The position numbers and the translations under genes are program-made. A stretch of DNA of 34,795 nucleotides, taken from assembly GCA_947165195.1 (NCBI GenBank), contig CAMUZJ010000003.1:1-34795 (forward strand), read 5' to 3'. Origin of the DNA: an uncultured Bacillota bacterium. Lineage in GTDB: Bacteria > Bacillota_I > Bacilli_A > RF39 > UBA660. Within the stretch, counting starts at the first letter, position 1. Every line of letters starts with the position of its first letter. Positions 1-8,769 of the stretch are shown here, one piece after another. The notes under the pieces were generated by a model that was not told the DNA's origin, did not search any database, and saw only the letters and a list, made by a program, of their open reading frames with translations.

Positions 1-512
1 TGTTGATAATTTGTTTCTTGTGGCTGTTGATTACTAGGATTTTTATTTGTATTTTTATTAAAGATACCTTCTATCCATTCAAAAACTGGATCTTGCATTG
101 GTCTTGCTCCTAGATATTTACTTTCTCCAAATCCTAATATTGGATAGAATATAACAGGAAGGAGATAGTTTCCTATAGCAAATGTATCACTTTTTCCAAA
201 GCTTCTTGCTAGACTAACTGCTAAAATTACTCCAAAATAAATACTTGATGCTAACCATAATAATTGTCCAATTACTGGAATGGATGACAAAGCACTGCCA
301 ATAAATACGATAAGAATCCAATAAGGACTGATTCCAACTATTTTACATAATGTAATTGCATTATAGATTGGAACAATTGCTTTCCATCCCTCTTCCCCCG
401 CTTTTGTAAATATTTTCCATAATCCTATGATTAATAAAATTATAAGCGGTAACATAAATAACATTGACACAAAAAGACTTGCAAACAATAGTGTTAAAAA
501 TTCTTCTGTCAT
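1..512 (-). CDS. DUF5684-like multi-pass membrane protein (C-terminus cut by window edge)
   Basis: An open frame runs from an ATG at 510-512 to the window edge with no stop (170 codons visible). It is preceded by an AAGGAG ribosome binding site and starts 11 bases after the stop of the PLP-enzyme gene, so it is the last visible member of that operon. The protein opens with a long hydrophobic helix (about residues 5-33). Next comes the motif WKIFTKAGEEGW with PIYN shortly after (about 32-51), then three further hydrophobic stretches, then a hydrophilic Asn/Gln-rich tail. The W-K-x-F-x-K-A-G-x-x-G-W...P-x-Y-N signature is what I associate with the DUF5684 family, membrane proteins of unknown function that sometimes sit next to signal peptidases. 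The family call rests on that motif only. The role is unknown and the gene continues beyond base 1. Confidence 0.72.
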   Translation of the reverse strand, partial: MTEEFLTLLFASLFVSMLFMLPLIILLIIGLWKIFTKAGEEGWKAIVPIYNAITLCKIVGISPYWILIVFIGSALSSIPVIGQLLWLASSIYFGVILAVSLARSFGKSDTFAIGNYLLPVIFYPILGFGESKYLGARPMQDPVFEWIEGIFNKNTNKNPSNQQPQETNYQ

Positions 513-523
513 TTTTTTACTCC

Positions 524-1777
524 TTATTCATTTTCTAAAATTTTTTCTACGGCTTTCATTAAGCCAAGTTTTCCATATGGATAAGTAAGAGATCCTTGCA
601 TATATGCAATATATGGTTCTCTAATTGGTCCATCGCAAGATAATTCAATAGATGATCCTTGTGTAAAGGCACCAGCTGCCATAATTACTTTACTAGTATA
701 CCCTGGCATATCAGAGGCCTCTACGATAGCATTAGAATCAATTGGAGATGCTTCTTGAATTCCTCTTGTAAATTCTATTAGTTTTTCTGGATTTCTAAAT
801 ATAATGTTTTGAACAATATCTGCTCTTTCTTCATTATATTTAGGTTCCACATCATATCCTAATTTTTCTAATACTTTGCTGGTTAAAATAGCTGTTTTTA
901 AAGCACTAGCAACTACACTTGGTGCCATAAACAATCCTTGTAATATTTGTTTATTAATTCCTAAACTTGGTCCTACTTCTCTACCTTCTCCAGGAAGAGT
1001 TAATCTTTCTGCACATAATTCTACTAAGTCATGACGTCCTGCAATATAAGCACCATTAGGAGCAATACCACCTCCTAAATTTTTAATAAGAGAACCTACC
1101 ATAATATCAGCTCCTACTGCTACTGGTTCTACCTTACTAACAAATTCACAATAACAATTGTCTATCATAATAATGATATCATTATCTATCTCTTTTATAA
1201 AGCGAATTATCTTTTCTACTTTGTCAATTGTCAAACTTTTTCTGGTAGAGTAGCCTTTACTTCTCTGGATTTCTATTACTTTTACTTTATGTGTTGTAAT
1301 ATAGTCTTTTATTCTATCATAATCGAAGTCGTTATCTACTAAATCTATTTGATCATATATAACTCCAAAACTTTTTAAAGAAGATGCGTTTTCTACAATT
1401 CCTATGACTTCATCTAAAGTATCATATGGTTTTCCGCAAATACTTAACAAAACATCCCCTGGTCTTAAAAGTCCAAAGAAGCATACTGTTAAGGCATGAC
1501 TTCCAGAAATAAACTGACTTCTAACCAAAGCATCTTCACATCCAAAAATATCAGCAAATATTTTCTCAATTGTATCTCTTCCTAAATCATTATAGCCATA
1601 TCCAGTTGTTGCATTAAAATGTGCTTCACTTACTTGAAATTTATGAAAGCTACTTAATACTCTTAAACTATTATAATCACAAAGTTTATCTATTTGTTGA
1701 AACTGTTCTTGTAATTCTTTATCACATTCATTAATTAAATGAACTGTTTTTTCTGTTATTCCTAATTCTTCATACAT
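524..1777 (-). CDS. Methionine gamma-lyase family PLP enzyme (aluminium-resistance protein family)
   Basis: This is a fold-type I PLP-dependent lyase, most similar by motif to the family called methionine gamma-lyase or aluminium resistance protein (YnbB-like). Visible hallmarks are a GYGYNDLGRD segment near residue 60, RSQFISGSHAL around 86-96 (substrate/cofactor entry), MIDNCYCEF around 204-212 (PLP-ring Asp), and GSLIKNLGGG around 228-237, whose Lys (about 232) should form the Schiff base. Its length of about 417 residues fits the family. A GTG at 1790-1792 is also open, but the ATG at 1777 has a GTGAGGG Shine-Dalgarno sequence and is preferred. The upstream SDR gene ends at 1792, so the two are translationally close. 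The physiological substrate of this family is poorly defined; sulfur amino-acid cleavage is inferred from homology. Confidence 0.88.
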   Translation of the reverse strand: MYEELGITEKTVHLINECDKELQEQFQQIDKLCDYNSLRVLSSFHKFQVSEAHFNATTGYGYNDLGRDTIEKIFADIFGCEDALVRSQFISGSHALTVCFFGLLRPGDVLLSICGKPYDTLDEVIGIVENASSLKSFGVIYDQIDLVDNDFDYDRIKDYITTHKVKVIEIQRSKGYSTRKSLTIDKVEKIIRFIKEIDNDIIIMIDNCYCEFVSKVEPVAVGADIMVGSLIKNLGGGIAPNGAYIAGRHDLVELCAERLTLPGEGREVGPSLGINKQILQGLFMAPSVVASALKTAILTSKVLEKLGYDVEPKYNEERADIVQNIIFRNPEKLIEFTRGIQEASPIDSNAIVEASDMPGYTSKVIMAAGAFTQGSSIELSCDGPIREPYIAYMQGSLTYPYGKLGLMKAVEKILENE

Positions 1778-1791
1778 GAATAAAACCCTCA

Positions 1792-2532
1792 CTATTCATT
1801 AAATTTTCCACCATCGACACGAATAATAGAATCATTTACATAACTAGCTTTTGAACTAGCTAAAAAAACTACTACTCTAGCGATTTCTTCTACTTCTGCA
1901 AATCTATGCAAAAGGATTTTCTTATTATATTCCTCTACTTGTTCCATTGTCAAATCTTTATTCATATCTGTCTTAACCCATCCAGGGCATACACAATTTA
2001 CTTGGATATAAGGAGCAAATTCTCTTGCTAGATTGTGTGTTAGAGAAATAACTCCTGCTTTAGAGGCATCATAATCACAGCTTTCCGGATAATACGTATC
2101 AATGGCATTTGTTGAGGAAATGTTGATAATTTTTCCTTTTTTTAATTCTTTCATAATACGTCCTACATATTTACTACATAAATAAGTTCCTATTAAATTA
2201 ACATCTAATATTCGTCTAAAATCATTCACTGTTTTATCCATTAATAAGGAATCTTTACATATGCTTGCATTATTTACTAATATATCTATTCCCCCGAAAG
2301 CATCACATACATCATTTACCATTTTTTCTACTTCTTCTTCATTAGAAATATCGCATTGCACTACCATTACAGATACATTATATGTATTTGAAATATATTT
2401 TTGAAACTCAATTGCCTCTTCTTCATGATGACAGTAAGTAATAACAACATCTAAGCCACATTTAGCAAATTCTTCAATAATTGCTTTTCCGATACCTCTA
2501 TTACTCCCTGTTACTAGTGCTACTTTTTTCAT
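1792..2532 (-). CDS. Short-chain dehydrogenase/reductase (FabG-like)
   Basis: This is a classical SDR of 246 residues. It has a TGSNRGIG dinucleotide-binding loop (8-15), NNAS (87-90), catalytic Asn112, Ser140 in ISS, and the Y154-x-x-x-K158 pair (YDASK). PGW follows, then a C-terminal DGG stretch, as in 3-oxoacyl-ACP reductases and related sugar or alcohol dehydrogenases. NADP(H) or NAD(H) dependence cannot be settled, although an Arg in the glycine loop leans towards NADP(H). The start is supported by AGAAGG upstream of the ATG at 2532. The gene sits between a CxxC membrane protein (14-base gap) and the PLP lyase, in one operon. No fatty-acid synthesis genes are nearby, so it need not be FabG proper; the substrate is unknown. 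Confidence 0.88.
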   Translation of the reverse strand: MKKVALVTGSNRGIGKAIIEEFAKCGLDVVITYCHHEEEAIEFQKYISNTYNVSVMVVQCDISNEEEVEKMVNDVCDAFGGIDILVNNASICKDSLLMDKTVNDFRRILDVNLIGTYLCSKYVGRIMKELKKGKIINISSTNAIDTYYPESCDYDASKAGVISLTHNLAREFAPYIQVNCVCPGWVKTDMNKDLTMEQVEEYNKKILLHRFAEVEEIARVVVFLASSKASYVNDSIIRVDGGKFNE

Positions 2533-2546
2533 ATATTTCCTTCTTT

Positions 2547-2972
2547 CTATTTTGCTAATTTATAATAATCTATGAAGTTTTGTAATTCTTCTAAATCATT
2601 TATATTAAATAAGTTAGAATACATTTTTCCTTTTTGAAAATATAAAATACCAGACTCAATCTCATCTGTACTAGTAATATTATATTCTTTATATAAGTCA
2701 TCTGCTGTACTACTTTTACTATTTATTTTTTGATAATCTGTACTATTCTTATTTAAAATAGACTCTATTTCTTTACAATTTTTACAGTCTTTCGAATAAA
2801 GATAAATGACATAAGTATTATTTTTGGATATATCATTTTGAACATTTTTAGTAAAACCATACATTCTATAGATTATCACTATCATTAATAAGCTAAATAC
2901 TATTGCTAAAAAAAGTCCTAATAGAAATCTATTTCTATATTTTTTATATTCTGGATCTTTATTTCCTTTCAT
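2547..2972 (-). CDS. Membrane-anchored thioredoxin-like protein with CxxC
   Basis: The protein has 141 residues: a short basic cytoplasmic N-terminus, one transmembrane helix (about 16-38), then an extracytoplasmic domain. That domain begins with a beta strand and the redox motif C63-K-N-C66 (YSKDCKNCKE). The layout (strand, CxxC, helix, and a later strand with a KG turn) resembles a small thioredoxin or glutaredoxin fold facing the outside. Thiol-disulfide exchange or reductant supply at the membrane is inferred from this fold and motif. It is the first gene of the four-gene minus-strand operon that includes the SDR and the PLP lyase. An extended -10 promoter lies about 40 bases upstream. 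I do not recognise a named family. Confidence 0.7.
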   Translation of the reverse strand: MKGNKDPEYKKYRNRFLLGLFLAIVFSLLMIVIIYRMYGFTKNVQNDISKNNTYVIYLYSKDCKNCKEIESILNKNSTDYQKINSKSSTADDLYKEYNITSTDEIESGILYFQKGKMYSNLFNINDLEELQNFIDYYKLAK

Positions 2973-3009
2973 AGGATAAATCCCCTTTCTGCTAACTTAC
3001 TTTTATTCT

Positions 3010-3018
3010 ATTGTATCA
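3010..3018 (-). promoter_or_regulatory. Extended -10 promoter of the thioredoxin-like/SDR/PLP-lyase operon
   Basis: Read on the minus strand the site is TGATACAAT, an extended -10 with only a weak -35 upstream. It lies 38 bases before the ATG at 2972 and diverges from the promoter at 3086-3114. Confidence 0.5.
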
Positions 3019-3085
3019 TATATTAAAATATTTTAAAGTTTTAATAATAATATTAGAAAAAATATAAATACTATTATTGTAGTTA

Positions 3086-3114
3086 TTGCCTAGTTAAAAA
3101 TTTTATTATAAAAT
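3086..3114 (+). promoter_or_regulatory. Promoter of the glutamine-amidotransferase-like gene
   Basis: TTGCCT and TAAAAT are separated by 17 bases. The site lies just upstream of the GGAGGAG ribosome binding site and the ATG at 3137. Confidence 0.55.
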
Positions 3115-3136
3115 AGTAAAAAATGGAGGAGTTAAT

Positions 3137-3844
3137 ATGCCGGTTATTGGAATACCAGTCAGATATGATTATAGTAAGGATGAAGAAAAGTCTATTTTAT
3201 ATATTTATGAATCTGTTAGAAGAAGTATTCAACAAGCAGGGGGAGATATTTTTTTATTACTGCCCATTCAAAATATTGATTATATGAAGGTAAAAAATAG
3301 TGACTTTCCACCTTTTTCTAGGAAAGAAAAGGAGAAGATACATTCTATGTTAGATAGGTGTGATGGACTTTTTTTACCAGGGGGAATTAAGTTTACACCA
3401 TTTGATAGATACATTTTAGATTATGCTATTAAAAAGGATATTCCTACTTTAGGAGTTTGTTTAAGTATGCAAATGATGTGTTGCTATAAGAAAAAGATTT
3501 TTCTTAAGGAGATTAGTTCGACAATTAATCACCATCAAGCGGATGAAGATTATGTTCATTCTATAAAGATTGATAAGACTTCTAAATTATTTGAAATAGT
3601 TGGAAAAGAGGAGATAATTGTCAATAGTAATCATAAATATGAAGGAGGAGAAAATCCTATTTATAAGATAACTGCTAAAGCTCCTGATGGAGTAATTGAA
3701 GCCATTGAACATCCTAATTGTACTTTTCATATAGGATTACAATGGCATCCTGAAAAAACTTATTTTACGGATACATATTCTAAAGCAATTATTGATCGAT
3801 TAATTGAGGAAGCAAATAAATATGCTACTAGAAAAAGAAAATAG
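3137..3844 (+). CDS. Class-I glutamine amidotransferase-like hydrolase (peptidase C26, gamma-Glu-GABA hydrolase type)
   Basis: The 235-residue protein has the C26/PuuD layout. GLFLPGG lies at 77-83, the nucleophile elbow GVCLSMQ has Cys108, NSNHKYE lies near 163-169, and the His204/Glu206 pair lies in GLQWHPEK. The catalytic triad is therefore intact. Such enzymes remove the gamma-glutamyl group from substrates such as gamma-glutamyl-GABA, or act as glutamine hydrolases. There is no partner synthetase domain or neighbouring puu gene, so a stand-alone gamma-glutamyl hydrolase is the better guess. It is one of only three plus-strand CDSs. The ATG has a strong GGAGGAG site and its own promoter, and a hairpin terminator overlaps its stop. 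The specific substrate is not visible. Confidence 0.85.
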   Translation: MPVIGIPVRYDYSKDEEKSILYIYESVRRSIQQAGGDIFLLLPIQNIDYMKVKNSDFPPFSRKEKEKIHSMLDRCDGLFLPGGIKFTPFDRYILDYAIKKDIPTLGVCLSMQMMCCYKKKIFLKEISSTINHHQADEDYVHSIKIDKTSKLFEIVGKEEIIVNSNHKYEGGENPIYKITAKAPDGVIEAIEHPNCTFHIGLQWHPEKTYFTDTYSKAIIDRLIEEANKYATRKRK

Positions 3845-3870
3845 ATAGTTTCAAGCTATCTATTATTTTT
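3841..3870 (+). terminator. Rho-independent terminator, possibly bidirectional
   Basis: ATAGATAG (3841-3848) pairs perfectly with CTATCTAT (3856-3863) and is followed by a T-rich run. The stem begins inside the stop codon region of the plus-strand hydrolase and touches the stop of the convergent gene. Confidence 0.7.
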
Positions 3871-4360
3871 CTCTAGAAAAATCTATTGTTCTTTTTGTTT
3901 TTTGTTTATTATGGGAATTACTATTTCTTTGTTTTCTAGCTTGAGCTTCTCTACTTTTTTGTTTACGAATGGCTTTTTCTAAAATATTACATATTCTTTG
4001 TTCCTCTTCTGTTTTTACTTTTTTACCATTTAATCCCATTTCTATTTCTAGTCCTAAAATATCTGTCCAATCTTTGGTTGCTAGATATTGTTCCTGACAC
4101 CCCATCTCTAAAGATCTGTTAAATATTTCTATATTTCTTCTAGAAATTACTCTATTAGCTTGTTCTATTTTATAACTAAGTTCTTGATTATTTTGTGATG
4201 CATAATATTGAAGAGATTGTCTAACTATGAATGGAAATTCTAAAATTCTCTCAGCTATTTGATTTTGATTTGCAGCTTTTAAATTAAGCATTTCTACAAT
4301 ATTTTTTATATTATTTTGCATTTTTTCACTTTTATAAATTTCTTCTAGTTCTTTTTTCAT
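3863..4360 (-). CDS. Hypothetical protein with basic C-terminal tail
   Basis: I do not recognise this 165-residue protein. It is soluble (no membrane segment) and predicted mostly helical from its Glu/Lys/Leu pattern. From about residue 130 it ends in a strongly basic, Gln/Ser/Asn-rich tail (KQKSREAQARKQR and onward), a composition often seen in nucleic-acid-binding or ribosome-associated proteins. That role is only an inference from charge. The ATG at 4360 has an AGGGAGTG ribosome binding site, and TGGTAAAAT at 4383-4391 gives a credible extended -10 promoter, so the gene is probably transcribed alone. The ileS terminator lies just upstream. Confidence 0.65.
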   Translation of the reverse strand: MKKELEEIYKSEKMQNNIKNIVEMLNLKAANQNQIAERILEFPFIVRQSLQYYASQNNQELSYKIEQANRVISRRNIEIFNRSLEMGCQEQYLATKDWTDILGLEIEMGLNGKKVKTEEEQRICNILEKAIRKQKSREAQARKQRNSNSHNKQKTKRTIDFSREK

Positions 4361-4405
4361 TTATGTCACTCCCTGAAGCAGTATTTTACCACATCTAATG
4401 AAAAA

Positions 4406-4447
4406 TAAAAAGCCTAATTTCTTAAGATTTGAAATTAGACTTTTTTT
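4406..4447 (-). terminator. Terminator of the exchanger-ileS operon
   Basis: On the minus strand AAAAAGTCTAATTTC pairs with GAAATTAGGCTTTTT around a 9-base loop with one mismatch, followed by T residues. It starts directly after the ileS stop. Flanking A and T runs make it potentially bidirectional. Confidence 0.8.
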
Positions 4448-4450
4448 GTT

Positions 4451-7400
4451 TTATATTCTTTCTACTTTTATAACAACTTTTTCATCATTTAATTCTTCAA
4501 TTGGCTCATCACTAGTAACTATTAATTCATCTCCTAATACTTCACCCATTACATAATCTTTGTATTTTTCAATCATCTTCTTAACATTATCAGTACCATT
4601 ATAGAATACTTTAATATGATTCGTAATTTCAAAGTCAGATTCTTTACGAAGAGCTTGTACTTTACGAACAAATTCACGGGCAAGTCCTTCTAAGATTAAA
4701 TCTTCTGTCAAAGTAGTATCAATTACTACACAATTTTTTTCATTTACAACGGATGCATATCCATCTTTTTGTTGTAGAGTAATAATTACTGTATCTTCTG
4801 TTAAGGTAAATTCTTCTCCTTCTAGAGAGATTGTTTTTCCACCATTTCGAATTTCCTCTACTTCTTTAGAACCATAATTTTTCATAACATCTTGAAGTAA
4901 TTTTATCTTTTGTCCTAATACTTTTCCTAATTCTTTAAAGTTAGGTTTTACAGTATAATCAAGATACTCACTCATATCTTTTTTATATTCAATATTTTTA
5001 ACATTCAATTCTTCTTTGATAACACTATCTAAATTACCAATTATTTCTTTATCAGATTCTGGTAATATTAAGTTACTAATAGGTTGACGTACTTTGATAT
5101 TTACTTCTTCTCTAGCAAATCTACCTAAAGAACAAATATCTCTTACTAAGTCCATTTTTTCTTCTACTTCTTCATCTATTAATTTCTCATCATATACTGG
5201 ATACGTTTTTAAATGTACAGATTCTTCGCCAGTTAATTTTTGATAGATTTCTTCTGTAATAAATGGAGTAAGTGGAGCACATAATCTACATAAGGTTTCT
5301 AATACTTCATAGGTAGTTAAATATACTGCTTTTTTAGATTCTGTTAGTTCTGAGTCCCAGAATCTTCTTCTATTACTTCTAATATACCAGTTAGATAAAT
5401 CATCATTTAAGAATGGAATAATATATTTCGTTGCTTTATTTAAGTCATACTCTTCCATAGCAGTACCAACATTTTTAATAAGCTTATTTAATTTTGATAA
5501 TAGCCATCTATCAATTAATTCTCTTTTTTCTACTGGTATATTATCCCCCCTTGGATCGATATGGTCAGCATTGGCATACATTTCAAAGAAGGAATATGCA
5601 TTTTTTAAAGTTGAAATATATTTTGAATATACTTCTTTTACTCCTACCTCATCAAATCGAAGTGGTGTCCATACAGGAGAAGTATATAACATATAAAATC
5701 TAATTGTATCTGCTCCGTATTGTGTCATAATCTCTATTGGATTAATAATATTACCAACAGATTTAGACATTTTCTTACCGTGAGCATCTAGCATCATGTC
5801 ATTTACTACTACATTTTTAAAGCTTGCTTTTCCACTGATTAGGGTAGAGATTACAAGAAGTACATAGAACCATCCTCTTGTTTGATCGACACCTTCTGCA
5901 ATAAAATCAGCTGGAAATTGATTTTCAAATAGCTCTTTATTTTCAAATGGATAATGATACTGTGCATATGGCATAGCACCTGAGTCAAACCATACATCCA
6001 TAACATCTAATACTCTTGACATCGTATTACCACATTTAGGACAATGAATATGAATATTATCTACATATGGTCTATGTAATTCCAAATTATCATCTATTTT
6101 TTCAATTGCTTTTTCTTTTAATTCTGCAACAGATCCAATTGTCTCAAAATGACCACAGTCACAAGTCCAAATTGGTAGAGGGCATCCCCAATATCTATTT
6201 CTAGAAATTCCCCAATCAATCATATTTTCAAGCCAATTGGCAAATCTTTTTTCTCCTACATAATCTGGATGCCAATGAATTTTTTTATTTTCTTCTATTA
6301 TCTTTTCTTTATAGGCAGTATTATGTAAGTACCATGCAGGTTTTGCGTAATAGATTAATGGTTGTTTACATCTCCAACAGTGTGGATAATCATGTGTTAT
6401 TTTTACTTTTTTAAATAACTTATCTTCGCTATGTAGATATTTTATAATATCAATTTCTAGTTCTTGTTCTGTTACTAATCTACCTGTCCATGGACCTTCT
6501 GTATAGCATCCATCTTTTCCTACTGGGTTAACAAAAGTGATACCATTTGCTTTACAAACACGATTATCATCTTCACCAAATGCTGGAGCCATATGAACAA
6601 TCCCTGTACCATCACTGGCAGTTACATAATTATCGGCAAGGATTTCAAATGCTTTTCCTTCGACTTTAATAAAAGGCATTAGTTGTTCATATTGTTTACC
6701 AACTAAATCTTTTCCTTTATAGGTTTCTAATACTTCGTATTCTTCTCCTAGTACTTGATTTGCTAAAGTTTGAGCCACTATAAAGTGATACCCTTTACTA
6801 GCTGCTTTTACATAGGTTAAATCAGGATTGACACATAAAGCAACATTAGCAATTAGTGTCCAAGGGGTAGTTGTCCAAACAAGTACATACGTATCTTCTT
6901 CTTTTAATTTAAATGGGACAATAACTGTATTTACAGAAACTTCTTTATATCCTTGTGCCACTTCAAATGATGAAAGTTCTGTACCACATCGATAACAATA
7001 TGGTAATACTTTATTACTGTGATAAATTAGTCCTTTTTTATTTAATTGATCAATAATCCACCATTCTGTTTCAATATATTCATTACTACAAGTAACATAT
7101 GGATTATCACTATCAATAAATTGTCCCATCATATCGGTAACTTTTCTTACTTCATCGATATTGGTTGCTGTTTCATTTTTACATTCACGACAGAAATTTT
7201 CAACTCCTAATTTTTCAATATCTGCTTTTGATTTAAATCCAAGTTTTTTTTCGACATTAACCTCTATTGGTAATCCATGAGTATCAAGACCGATTTTTCT
7301 TAAGACACGGTATCCTTGCATCGTTTTATATTTACAAAAACTATCTTTTATAGTTTTAGCAAATACATGATGAATTCCAGGTTTTGCATTTGCATAAATT

Positions 7401-7540
7401 GGTCCATCATAGAAAACAAAGTCTTCTCCATCTTTTCTTGTTTCGATACTTCTTTTTAATATATCAATCTTTTTCCAATAATCTGTGTATTTTTTTTCTA
7501 CTTCAGAAACTGTTCCTTTCTCTAATTTTTGAAATTCCAT
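4451..7540 (-). CDS. ileS: Isoleucyl-tRNA synthetase, type 2 (IleRS2)
   Basis: This class-Ia synthetase charges tRNA-Ile in the cytoplasm. Its 1029 residues fit the type-2 (eukaryote/actinobacteria-like) form. The HIGH-equivalent reads GIHHVFA (H57-H58), followed by KTIKD and GLDTHGLPIE. The CP1 editing domain contains TTTPWTLIAN (about 223-232) and GTGIVHMAPAFGEDD (311-325). Cys-x2-Cys knuckles occur near 182-185, 388-391 and 500-503. DQTRGWFY is at 552-559 and KMSKS at 590-594. A long anticodon-binding and C-terminal region follows. The ATG at 7540 has a GAAGGAGGG site. The gene begins 13 bases after the exchanger gene and so shares its T-box leader. As general knowledge, type-2 IleRS are often naturally insensitive to mupirocin; that is not visible here directly. 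Confidence 0.97.
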   Translation of the reverse strand: MEFQKLEKGTVSEVEKKYTDYWKKIDILKRSIETRKDGEDFVFYDGPIYANAKPGIHHVFAKTIKDSFCKYKTMQGYRVLRKIGLDTHGLPIEVNVEKKLGFKSKADIEKLGVENFCRECKNETATNIDEVRKVTDMMGQFIDSDNPYVTCSNEYIETEWWIIDQLNKKGLIYHSNKVLPYCYRCGTELSSFEVAQGYKEVSVNTVIVPFKLKEEDTYVLVWTTTPWTLIANVALCVNPDLTYVKAASKGYHFIVAQTLANQVLGEEYEVLETYKGKDLVGKQYEQLMPFIKVEGKAFEILADNYVTASDGTGIVHMAPAFGEDDNRVCKANGITFVNPVGKDGCYTEGPWTGRLVTEQELEIDIIKYLHSEDKLFKKVKITHDYPHCWRCKQPLIYYAKPAWYLHNTAYKEKIIEENKKIHWHPDYVGEKRFANWLENMIDWGISRNRYWGCPLPIWTCDCGHFETIGSVAELKEKAIEKIDDNLELHRPYVDNIHIHCPKCGNTMSRVLDVMDVWFDSGAMPYAQYHYPFENKELFENQFPADFIAEGVDQTRGWFYVLLVISTLISGKASFKNVVVNDMMLDAHGKKMSKSVGNIINPIEIMTQYGADTIRFYMLYTSPVWTPLRFDEVGVKEVYSKYISTLKNAYSFFEMYANADHIDPRGDNIPVEKRELIDRWLLSKLNKLIKNVGTAMEEYDLNKATKYIIPFLNDDLSNWYIRSNRRRFWDSELTESKKAVYLTTYEVLETLCRLCAPLTPFITEEIYQKLTGEESVHLKTYPVYDEKLIDEEVEEKMDLVRDICSLGRFAREEVNIKVRQPISNLILPESDKEIIGNLDSVIKEELNVKNIEYKKDMSEYLDYTVKPNFKELGKVLGQKIKLLQDVMKNYGSKEVEEIRNGGKTISLEGEEFTLTEDTVIITLQQKDGYASVVNEKNCVVIDTTLTEDLILEGLAREFVRKVQALRKESDFEITNHIKVFYNGTDNVKKMIEKYKDYVMGEVLGDELIVTSDEPIEELNDEKVVIKVERI

Positions 7541-7553
7541 ATAAACCCTCCTT

Positions 7554-8504
7554 CTAACTGAATATTACATAGCTATAATATATCGCAAATATTGCTAAAA
7601 ATATAATTCCATGTGTTTTATTCAACTTATAATTTCTAAATGAGAATACAAATAATAAGATAGATGCTAATAACATAACAGCTAAGTCTATGTAACTGAA
7701 GGCAATTCTTCCAATTCCACCAAATAATGCGACTGGAAGCGCTACTACTAAACCAATGTTGAAGATATTACTTCCCACTACATTTCCGATTGCTATATCA
7801 TATTCTCCTTTACGAGTTGCTGCAACAGATGTAACTAACTCTGGTAAACTTGTACCTAAAGCAATGATAGTTAAACTGATCATTCTTTGACTTACTCCAA
7901 AGAATCTAGCGATTTCTGATGCTGAGTCTACTACAAAGTTACTTCCTAAGACAATACCAACTAGTCCTAATACTGTATAGATAGCAGCTTTCGACATAGG
8001 CATTATTTCACTATCTTCCTCTTCTTCTGTTGTTTTATTTCTCATCATGGTAAATAAATAATATAAATATACTAAGAAGAAAAGCATTAGTACAATACCA
8101 TCTCCTCTAGTAAACATATTAGGTGCTTTATCGTATAAGCCATCTGTTAATAATACAGCAAATAAAGCAGTTATTAACATAGTAATTGGTAATTCTTTTT
8201 TAACAGTTGCATTTTTTACATTTAAAGTATGTACTACAGCTGAACAACCTAATATTAATAAAATATTTAAGATATTACTACCAATAACGTTTCCAAGGAC
8301 CATATCTCCATTATGAGATAGTAAAGATTTTATACTTACAGCAAACTCTGGAGCAGATGTACCAAAGGCTACTATTGTAAGACCTATTAGCATTTTGGAT
8401 ACTTTGAAGTTAGCAGCTACACTACTAGCACCATCTACAAAAATATCGGCACCTTTAATTAATATGACAAAACCAACAATTAATAAAATAACACTTATAA
8501 TCAT
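7554..8504 (-). CDS. CaCA-family calcium/cation antiporter (YrbG-like)
   Basis: This is an integral membrane exchanger of 316 residues with about ten hydrophobic helices and the two inverted alpha repeats of the Ca2+:cation antiporter superfamily. Repeat 1 has GADIFVDGAS and GLTIVAFGTSAPE, then GNVIGSNILN. Repeat 2 has GSNFVVDSAS and LTIIALGTSLPE, then GNVVGSNIFN. Both acidic ion-coordinating Glu residues (GTSAPE and GTSLPE) are present, so it should be functional. The frame stays open upstream into the T-box terminator, but the ATG at 8504 has AAGGAGG six bases before it and gives the normal family N-terminus. It is the first gene of the T-box(Ile) operon, 13 bases ahead of ileS, which is an odd partner for a synthetase. 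Confidence 0.92.
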   Translation of the reverse strand: MIISVILLIVGFVILIKGADIFVDGASSVAANFKVSKMLIGLTIVAFGTSAPEFAVSIKSLLSHNGDMVLGNVIGSNILNILLILGCSAVVHTLNVKNATVKKELPITMLITALFAVLLTDGLYDKAPNMFTRGDGIVLMLFFLVYLYYLFTMMRNKTTEEEEDSEIMPMSKAAIYTVLGLVGIVLGSNFVVDSASEIARFFGVSQRMISLTIIALGTSLPELVTSVAATRKGEYDIAIGNVVGSNIFNIGLVVALPVALFGGIGRIAFSYIDLAVMLLASILLFVFSFRNYKLNKTHGIIFLAIFAIYYSYVIFS

Positions 8505-8539
8505 AATATTCCTCCTTATTATTTTTTTATGAATAAAAC

Positions 8540-8594
8540 AAAAAAAAGGTAATATCCAAAGGACAGAAACAGACAGTTCCTGTGGTACCACCTT
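8540..8594 (-). terminator. T-box leader terminator (alternative to antiterminator)
   Basis: On the minus strand AAGGTGGTACCACAGGA can pair imperfectly with TCCTTTGGATATTACCTT, followed by eight T residues. The 5' arm contains the T-box sequence, as expected for the mutually exclusive antiterminator. Confidence 0.85.
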
Positions 8595-8765
8595 ACTTTA
8601 TAAGAACAAAGTTCTTACCTCTATACTATAACGCGTAACCGTATTTATCTTATCCATAAATCGCAACTTGGAAGTGATCTAAATATTTCTTCATAACTTA
8701 TTTTCACCAACCATAAGTTCTCTACGTAATCCAAAATATTCCGTCTTCCGCACTTGCTTTACAGT
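8540..8765 (-). ncRNA. T-box riboswitch, isoleucine specificity (AUC specifier)
   Basis: The minus-strand leader has the T-box core AAGGTGGTACCACAGGAAC (near 8576-8594). It also has a stem I apical AGAGAA...GGTTGGTGAAAA element (about 8703-8723). The basal stem pairs GGAAG (about 8745-8749) with CTTCC (8670-8674). The triplet just before that 3' arm is ATC (8676-8678), the usual specifier position, so it should read tRNA-Ile with anticodon GAU. The TGGT of the T-box would pair with a 3' ACCA end, and tRNA-Ile(GAU) at 29110-29186 has discriminator A. Uncharged tRNA-Ile should stabilise the antiterminator and allow transcription of the exchanger and ileS. Specificity is read by eye; no folding was run. 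Confidence 0.9.
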
Positions 8766-8769
8766 GACT

